Assembly: GCA_033439255.1 (NCBI GenBank)
Contig: CM065886.1
Coordinates: 1,984,001-2,048,000 of the forward strand
Reading direction: 5' to 3'
DNA length: 64,000 bases
Source: Hericium rajendrae
Lineage: Eukaryota; Basidiomycota; Agaricomycetes; Russulales; Hericiaceae
Shown: positions 58,610-64,000 of the stretch, piece by piece
Layout: every line of letters begins with the position of its first letter
How positions within the stretch are numbered: the first letter of the stretch is position 1
Program-made: the position numbers and the translations under genes
The notes under the pieces: model-generated
Told to the model about the DNA's origin: nothing
Databases searched by the model: none
The model's input: the letters and a program-made list of their open reading frames with translations, nothing else

Positions 58610-59170
58610 ATGCGCTAAGGGCGCTGCGACGTGCGCGAGAGGATACCGCGACGTGCGCGAGAGGACGGCAACGTGCGCGAGAAGGCGGCAACGTGCGCGA
58701 GGGGGCGGAGGCGTGCGCGAGGGGGCGGAGGCGTGCGCGAGGCGTGCGAGGGATGGACGAGGGGTGCGAGACGTGCGTGGGGTGCGAGACGTGCGCGATG
58801 CGACGGCGGCGTGCGCGAGAGGGTGGCGGCGTGCGCGAGAGGGCCGCGACGTGCGCGAGGGGACCGCGACACGAGCGAGTGGACGGCGACGCGAGCGAGG
58901 GGCGACGAGACGTGCGAGAGGGCCGCGACGTGCGTGAGAGGTCGGCGACGTGCGCGAGAGGACGGCGACCGCTGCGAAAAGGGTGCGAGGGATGGGAGAC
59001 GGGCGCGAGACGTGCGCGAGAGGGCGGCGACGGCTGCGAGGGGGCTGCGAGACGTGCGAGAGGGCGGCGATGTGCGTGAGAGGTCGGCGACGTGCGCGAG
59101 AGGACGGCGACGCCTGCGAGAAGGGCGTGAGGTGGGAGATGAGCGCGAGACGTGCGCGAGGGGAGCGGCG
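58610..59170 (-). repeat. 20-21-bp tandem repeats, GC-rich core of E2
   Basis: Units like GCGACGTGCGCGAGAGGGCG. Because many units are 21 bp, all frames stay open and the minus strand encodes heptads such as RRRPLAHVA. A 246-codon frame (59179 to 58439) results. Whether it is translated is unknown; the openness is explained by composition. Confidence 0.75.
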
Positions 59171-59221
59171 AGGTGTCAAAGACGGTGGGGTGCGACAGAG
59201 AATAGAGAACCAACGAAAAAA

Positions 59222-59253
59222 GAGAGTACCGCTCGATAGCGAGCGGTACCCTC
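59222..59253 (-). other. Stem-loop at splice acceptor, E2
   Basis: GTACCGCTCG pairs with CGAGCGGTAC. Relative to E1, E3 and E4 (GTATC/GATAC), both sides of one pair have changed (T-A to C-G). Confidence 0.75.
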
Positions 59254-59696
59254 GAGATTAGTATAATAGAACTAACAATAAGTGATGTTCTACTTACCTT
59301 GTGCCCTTCCAGCTCCTAGCAAACCCTTCCGACCTTCGACTTGAGGAAGTACGACGAGGGGAGAGAGATGAGGAGAGACGTAGGGAGTGAAAGGACACAG
59401 TGGAAGCGAAGTCAAAGTCGATCGACGCGACTTCGGTGCATCAGCAACCGAACGCGCGAGTTCAGACTGTCTCATGCGTAGTAAATCAAATAAAATGCTA
59501 TTTAATTCAAATAAAAACGACAGATGAGCGATTATCTAGTACAGTGAATTGAATGAGCTTAGTAGGTACGTATCGTATCGTACACTACTGGGCAGCAACG
59601 GCCACTTATTGAAGTCTGCCACTTAGCCCCAGCCGCGACTCCCGGCAGCGCCCGGCAGCCACGTTTAGGGCTCCGCCGGGCAAACCCGCGCTCACC

Positions 59697-59704
59697 TATA
59701 TAAG
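59697..59704 (+). promoter_or_regulatory. TATA box of E2 rightward promoter
   Basis: TATATAAG with GGCAGCCACGTTTAGGGCTC upstream and CGCACGACGCGCGTTCTCTC downstream. Confidence 0.65.
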
Positions 59705-59729
59705 CCTCGCACGACGCGCGTTCTCTCTC

Positions 59730-59975
59730 TCTCTTCAACCACTACATTCCCCCTTCGCTCTGACTTTCCTCGAGACTTCATCTCTTTTTCTTCAACCTTC
59801 GGTAAGTCTTTCTTCTTTAGGTTTGCTATCCTGTGCTTATGTCAGTCATGTCTTAGGTTCATTCATTTTCGCTTTCTAATGCCTTTGGTATGTTTTAAAT
59901 ATTTTGTTACTGTTGTTTGTTACTAACTAATCATCTATTTTGTAGACTTTTATTTTCGCTTTTTTTGTAATCTTT
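59730..59975 (+). ncRNA. Predicted microexon transcript of E2
   Basis: Leader to donor GTAAGT at 59802; intron 59802-59856 (55 nt); microexon 59857-59887 (31 nt, with TTTTCGCTTTC); intron 59888-59945 (58 nt, with a perfect TACTAAC branch site); microexon 59946-59975 (30 nt, TTTTCGCTTTTTTT); donor GTAAGT at 59976. Intron sizes are typical of basidiomycetes. Confidence 0.55.
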
Positions 59976-61413
59976 GTAAGTCTAGTATGATTATCTAATA
60001 TGATTATCTTGTCTATCTTTCAGTAGCAAGTGTTAATATCTTCATTTGTTGTGGCTAGTAGTTGTGTTTATTTTGTAGTAGTATAATAGTTTGAATATAA
60101 TATTGATGGTTCAAACAAAGTTTACAATTGTGTGATCATTTTTTAAAAATATTGCTATGTAAATGTGATCAGGATATATAGCTTCAATAGGCATTGTTGC
60201 TTCAATAGACATGCTAGGTTTACATATTGAACATAGAATATGTAAGTAGCATAAGTCTCATAGTTTTGATAGACACTTATAGCTTTCATAGCTAGGCATG
60301 CTATGATAGCTGCATAGTCAGCTCTCATAGCTATGATAGCACTCCATAGCATCACCCTTTAGCTTCATAGCACTATGTAGCATCTCCCTTTAGCTATGCT
60401 GGCTATAAAGAAAAGGGCAGTGCTATGGAACTATGAAATCTATGTAGACTTCATAGAGCTATGTAGTACTTGCAAATTTTTCTGATGTCTCTTGGGATCC
60501 AACCCTCAAAGGAAGGTGTGTGGCCCCCAAAACCCTCATCAGGAGGTCTATATCTGCTGCTGGCCCTCAGAGGAGGTGCCAGCTCATCACTCATCTGCTT
60601 GGCTGCAGGACTGAGGCATCCTCGGTTCTGTTAGCTCTAGCTCGTGGACTCTCTCTAGGAGGTCTACGACACCTTTATACCCTCCTCACTCGCTCGCCTA
60701 CCTTGGACTTCCTGGGCAGTAGCGGCTCGACCTCTATCGTCCGTTACAGCAGGAGGTCCAGTGGCCATGCTCACCAATGTTAAGCTGTAGTGGGCCTATA
60801 TATAAGATGCAATGCACAGTGAGGATGTGTGAGATATTGAGAGCCATGCATGAGGCATAGAGGGTGAGCATAAGGCATACAGGCCCATATGTAAGGCTGC
60901 TACTAGCTTGTACAGGAGATCAACAGGGTGTGGTGGCCATGCACAGGGTGCTGCAAGCATGTGCAGAGTGTCAAGATGCTGTGGGCCTGTACATGAAGTA
61001 CAGTAAGCATCTATAGGATGGTGGCTTGTATGCAAGATGTAGTGTAGCATGATAAGCATGTATAAGGCACTAAGCCTATGCATGGCTTGGTATGTCTGTG
61101 TATGAGGCATGAGGCACAAGGTACAGGCAGGTGACACACCTGCACATAGCAACACACAATGCATGTATATAGTTGTGCTGGCTAACATGCTCACATTCAG
61201 CTGTAGTCATCTCTAAGCTGTCACTGGCCCATCCACAAGGTACATCGAGATGTGGTAGACCAGCATAGGGTGTGACCAGTGAACATGAGGCATAGTGAGC
61301 TGGCATGAGGTGTAGCAGGCATGCATGAGGCACTGGCCCCAGCACAATGCTACATGCCAAGTATAAGACATGAGGTACAGGCCTGCATGCAAGATGTCAG
61401 TATACCTGTACAT

Positions 61414-61795
61414 TGTCATGAATCACCCATTGGTCTTCTTTATTCTCTTTGTTCCCTATATGGACACTCCCTTGTTATGTCCCCTTGTTCCCTGTTAGGA
61501 TATCCCTTGTTCCCTGTTAGGATATCCCTTGTTCCCCTTTGGGACATCCCTTGTTTCCCTTCCCCTTGTTCCCCTTTCAGGATATCCCTTGTTCCCCTTT
61601 GGGCTATCCTTCCAGTATATATAGGGCTACCTTTCTGACTGGCTTCCTCAGTTTGTCCACTTGACTCTCCAGTCCCATTGTACCCTAGACATTCTCAGCC
61701 TGTCTCTACTCTCTATGACATCCTCTGCTCTTTGATCCTTGATCCCTTGGGGTGACTTGGATGGCTTCACTGTTCCCCTGAACCCAGTCTTGACA
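61414..61795 (+). mobile_element. Solo LTR, 382 bp, gypsy-related
   Basis: TGTCATGAATC...AGTCTTGACA with TACAT duplicated (61409-61413 and 61796-61800). H2a at about 31808 shows the empty site. Related to the LTR at 14256-14681. Contains repeated TATCCCTTGTTCCC blocks. Fossil. Confidence 0.85.
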
Positions 61796-62643
61796 TACAT
61801 GACCATACATGACGGTAATTTATATACCTTCATTGATGATAAAAAAAAAGGAATCGTTTTGCCATGCACAGCATTGGCCCTCTTCTACCAAGTATCCGAA
61901 ATTTTTGAAAATCTGAGAGTGTCTGATTTCAAATCTGGAGGTCAAATATCAGTCAGATGGATCAGACAGTGCCAGACACCATCAGATGCTCTCAGACAGT
62001 TGCAGATAATTTCCAGATATTTGACCTCCAGATTTGAAAAAATTCTCAGATCAGACACTCTCAGATTTAGAAAATTTTAGATATCAGAGATTTTGTTATA
62101 TCTATTAGTTAGAGATTACAAACTTATATATCTGACAATAAATGTCTTTACTTAAATGTAAAAGTTTGATCAGATATTTGCCTGTTAAGATTGCTTTCAG
62201 GTGGATCAGGTCAATCAGGAGCTGTCAGTAGGGTTAGAAATTGTCAAGTCAATCAGAAAGTTGTCAACCTTCCTGATGTTTGAGGTAAGTCTGACAGTTC
62301 TCTACTGATCATACTTTAATTAAGTACTACCAATTTGTATCTAATGTTATTATAGACTATTTGCTATAAATTTTATAGAGATTTATAATCAATTTGACTA
62401 GTAAGACTTTACTCATTTATACACTGTTATTAAATATAACTAATAGTAAAAAAGAAAATCATCTTGCTATGCAAAGCATTGTCTCTCTTCTCTCAAGTAC
62501 ATCAAGTACATATTGTATAACTGAAGATGTTTACAATCTTGTATTACATATTGCTAGCTTATTTGCAGAGTCAAATATAGTTAGTAAGCTTGAAAAAATA
62601 TGAATAAGATCAGCATAAATGTCCTTAGTATAATAGTCCTATT

Positions 62644-62857
62644 CATATCACTACTGTCTTTAACAACAATACTCCACCATTAATAGTAGTAAAACTTGAC
62701 TATCACAACATTAAAATAAATTACTCATTTACCATAAAACATCATACAGACAATAAAAAAACAACATTTAAACTTGTTGCTATAGTGTATTTTAGAGCAG
62801 TTCATTTTACTGCAAGAATTATTGATAAAGGAAAAAGAATCTGGTACCATGATAGAG
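62644..62857 (+). pseudogene. Coding relic, possibly ubiquitin-peptidase-like C-terminus
   Basis: An open frame of 71 codons includes PPLIVVKLDYHN, then KLVAIVYFRAVHFTARIID, then RIWYHDRVEF. The spacing of VYF..HFT.R and WYHD recalls the histidine box of USP/UCH-type cysteine peptidases (GHY..Y......WY..D). The family call is tentative. It lies just after the end of H6 and is cut by the hAT end at 62858. Sequence between 62498 and 62643 shows no gene. Confidence 0.3.
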
Positions 62858-62933
62858 TAGAGTTTAACATGAGTGCACTCATGGGTGACCTGGATCTGAA
62901 CCTATGGATATTCAACATGCTGCAAGGGCTGAC
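62858..62933 (+). mobile_element. hAT left-end relic (hAT-3)
   Basis: TAGAGTTTAACATGAGTGCA and onward matches the left end of hAT-1 with CpG sites changed to TpG/CpA. Interrupted by E7. Confidence 0.7.
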
Positions 62934-64000
62934 CATCAGATAAATGTGTAAGTGGTACATAGCTCTATAAAGTCTATATAGATTTCATAGTTCCATAGCA
63001 CTACCCTTTTCTCTATAGCCAGCATAGCTAAAGGGGAATGCTATGTAGTGCTATGAAGCTAAAGGGTGATGCTATGAAGTGCTATGATAGCTATGATAGC
63101 TAACTATGTAGCTATGATAGTCTAACTAGCTATGAAAGCTATAAGTGTCTATTAAAGCTATAAGGCTTATGTGTCTTATATATTCTATATTCAGTATGTG
63201 TCTCATATATCCTACATTTAATATGTGTCTCACATATTCTATATTTAATATCATATTAAAGCAATAAAATCTGTTGAAACTATAGATATTTTCTACAGTC
63301 ATATCAAAATTAGTAACATATGATCACACAAGTAAAAACTATTTCAATGCATTAAGATTATATTGATATTAAAAACACTACTACTAATTAAAAAGCAAAA
63401 ACATAAGTAAGAAAGTAAGAAATAAGATAAGATAAGATAAGTAGTACAAGATAAGATAAGATAAGATAAAGATAAGATAAGTAATCAAAGATAAGATAAG
63501 TAATCAAAGATAAACAAACATTAGTCTTAAAAGATAAAGATAACATATAAAAACTTACCAAAGTAACAAAAAGCGAAATCTCAAAGACAGCTTAAAAGAT
63601 ATTAGTATTAGTATGAGCAATAAGAAAAAACAATGAAAGGGTACCTTAGAGACAACGAGCAAGTAAAGAATGATGACGAGCAAGCAAAGGATGTCGACGA
63701 AGGTGTCGACGTGGCAAGAGACAGTGGGAGTTAAAGAGCAAGAGGCAACGTGCATCGCGCGAGCCTTATATATGAATCCCGGGCGGAGCCAGGATTTGTG
63801 GTTGCCGGGTGCTTGCCGAGCGTCGCATCAGAGACTGGGCGTTAGACTTTATTATGTTGATGCTGCTGCTCAGCAATTCACGGTGCAGTAGATACATAGA
63901 ATCCTCATTAATTCTGGTTTACTGTATGGTCTATCATAGTATTCTTTTTCTCTGAATTTTTATGATTTTACTTGGTTTGTTAAAGCTCGAACAACGTAGC
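62934..64000 (-). mobile_element. E element, copy E7 (right end outside window)
   Basis: Starts CATCAGATAAATGTGTAAGT, the inverse of the right end of E1. It has AGCTATGATAGCT repeats (63080-63125), GATAAG clusters (63420-63535), a minus-strand microexon region (about 63553-63590) and promoter TATATA at 63765-63772. It is closest to E1 but in reverse orientation. Confidence 0.8.
63765..63772 (-). promoter_or_regulatory. TATA box of E7 leftward promoter
   Basis: Minus-strand TATATAAGGCTCGCGCGATG, preceded by GGCAACCACAAATCCTGGCT. It serves as the reference for the uninterrupted E1 promoter. Confidence 0.6.

Larger units (their letters stand above)
58176..60487 (+). mobile_element. E element, copy E2 (youngest)
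   Basis: Ends CATCTGAAAAATGTG and ...AAATTTTTCTGATG with TC duplicated, inserted in the second LTR of the very recent LARD. 20-21-bp GC-rich core repeats (58560-59180), stem-loop 59222-59253, 47-nt minus-strand intron (59297 to 59251), TATATAAG at 59697 and two microexons. This is the clearest complete example of the E layout in 2.3 kb. Confidence 0.9.
53301..60748 (+). mobile_element. Non-autonomous LTR retrotransposon (LARD), structurally whole
   Basis: Two 487-bp LTRs (TGTAACGGA...TCCGTTACA) at 53301-53787 and 57948-60748. The second holds the E2 element between its two parts. GCAGG is duplicated at 53296-53300 and 60749-60753, and H2a at about 31125 shows the empty site. The LTRs appear to differ at about one position, so insertion was very recent. 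The interior (4.16 kb) has no recognisable retroelement enzyme. A G-rich tract just before 57948 could be the polypurine tract. Confidence 0.9.
57948..60748 (+). mobile_element. Second LTR of the LARD, split by E2
   Basis: Parts 57948-58175 and 60488-60748 give 487 bp after allowing for the duplicated TC. Confidence 0.9.
45286..61892 (+). mobile_element. H element, long type, copy H2b
   Basis: Starts TTACGATTCCTTAGAATCG and ends ...GGCCCTCTTCTACCAAG against the right part of MITE M2. After removal of E3, the 581-bp MITE at 51731, the LARD (with E2) and the solo LTR at 61414, about 5.30 kb remains, aligned along its length with H2a. The hAT element at 47259 occupies the same site as in H2a. 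Confidence 0.8.
43779..62278. mobile_element. 581-bp MITE (M2) split by H material
   Basis: Left part 43779-43973 (195 bp) and right part 61893-62278 (386 bp) again total 581 bp, with TT duplicated at the outer edges. The split is at the same internal position as in M1. Confidence 0.9.
38574..62497 (+). mobile_element. H element, copy H6, greatly enlarged by nested inserts
   Basis: Starts TTATGATTTCTTAGAATTG (decayed hairpin) and ends ...ATTGTCTCTCTTCTCTCAAG at 62497. Removing E4 (40442-43132) and the MITE M2 with its load (43779-62278) leaves about 2.73 kb in the usual H order. The pieces are 38574-40441, 43133-43778 and 62279-62497. The exon-intron array continues across both inserts. Confidence 0.7.

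Noticed and set aside
1-64000. rRNA genes, intact tRNA genes or intact host genes
   Set aside because: None seen on either strand. The only clear host-derived coding sequence is the 14-3-3 exon.

Overview
This window looks like a transposon graveyard from the nuclear genome of a basidiomycete fungus, most likely an Agaricomycete. The lineage call is an inference from three things: Plavaka-type (CACTA-like) transposase genes, a Ty3/gypsy element with a typical basidiomycete pol, and a large number of short introns (about 45-75 nt) with GTAAGT donors and CTAAT/TACTAAC branch sites. I found no intact host gene. The only host-derived coding sequence I recognise is one 40-codon exon of a 14-3-3 protein, carried inside a mobile element.

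Four kinds of element explain most of the sequence. (1) 'E elements' (2.3-3.7 kb): ends CATC(A/T)G...C(A/T)GATG, 2-bp target duplications, subterminal AGCTATGATAGCT-like repeats, a GC-rich core, and a conserved divergent promoter driving spliced RNAs on both sides. Copies lie at 1-2750, 7220-8470, 25138-28879, 40442-43132, 48758-51635, 58176-60487 and 62934-64000. (2) 'H elements' (core about 2.7-5.3 kb): no target duplication, a hairpin at one end that starts TTACGATTCC, a CCAAG end on the other side, tRNA-like boxes, GGCC-centred palindromes and tandem arrays of 158-bp exon-intron units. They resemble Helitron2/Helentron elements and carry the 14-3-3 exon and one other conserved reading frame. 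(3) Palindromic MITEs (223, 251 and 581 bp) with the same CATCAG ends and 2-bp duplications as the E elements. (4) hAT-type elements (TAGGG ends, 8-bp duplications), a Ty3/gypsy fossil, a recent non-autonomous LTR element (LARD) and two solo LTRs.

Layout. 1-2750 is the end of an E element. 2751-5011 is an H element inserted in a Plavaka gene (5012-7219), which is itself cut by a partial E element (7220-8470). 8471-14681 holds an LTR fragment and a Ty3/gypsy fossil with a MITE inside. 14682-15867 is an exon array, a MITE relic and unassigned sequence. 15868-22003 is one 581-bp MITE split by a 5.6-kb H element. 22490-33802 is one Plavaka gene split by a 9.1-kb H element. 33803-38408 is a pair of H elements in opposite orientation. 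38574-62497 is one H element swollen by nesting at least five levels deep: H element, MITE, 5.3-kb H element, LARD, and an E element in the LARD's second LTR. 62498-64000 is a short coding relic, a hAT end and the start of another E element.

Empty sites inside the window prove most insertions, because the same sequence is present elsewhere without the insert. The two long H elements (22832-31907 and 45286-61892) both shrink to about 5.3 kb once nested inserts are removed. Stops in the Plavaka genes are almost all explained by C-to-T changes on one strand or the other, and old GC-rich cores appear as TpG/CpA-rich relics. Both fit cytosine methylation and deamination of repeats.
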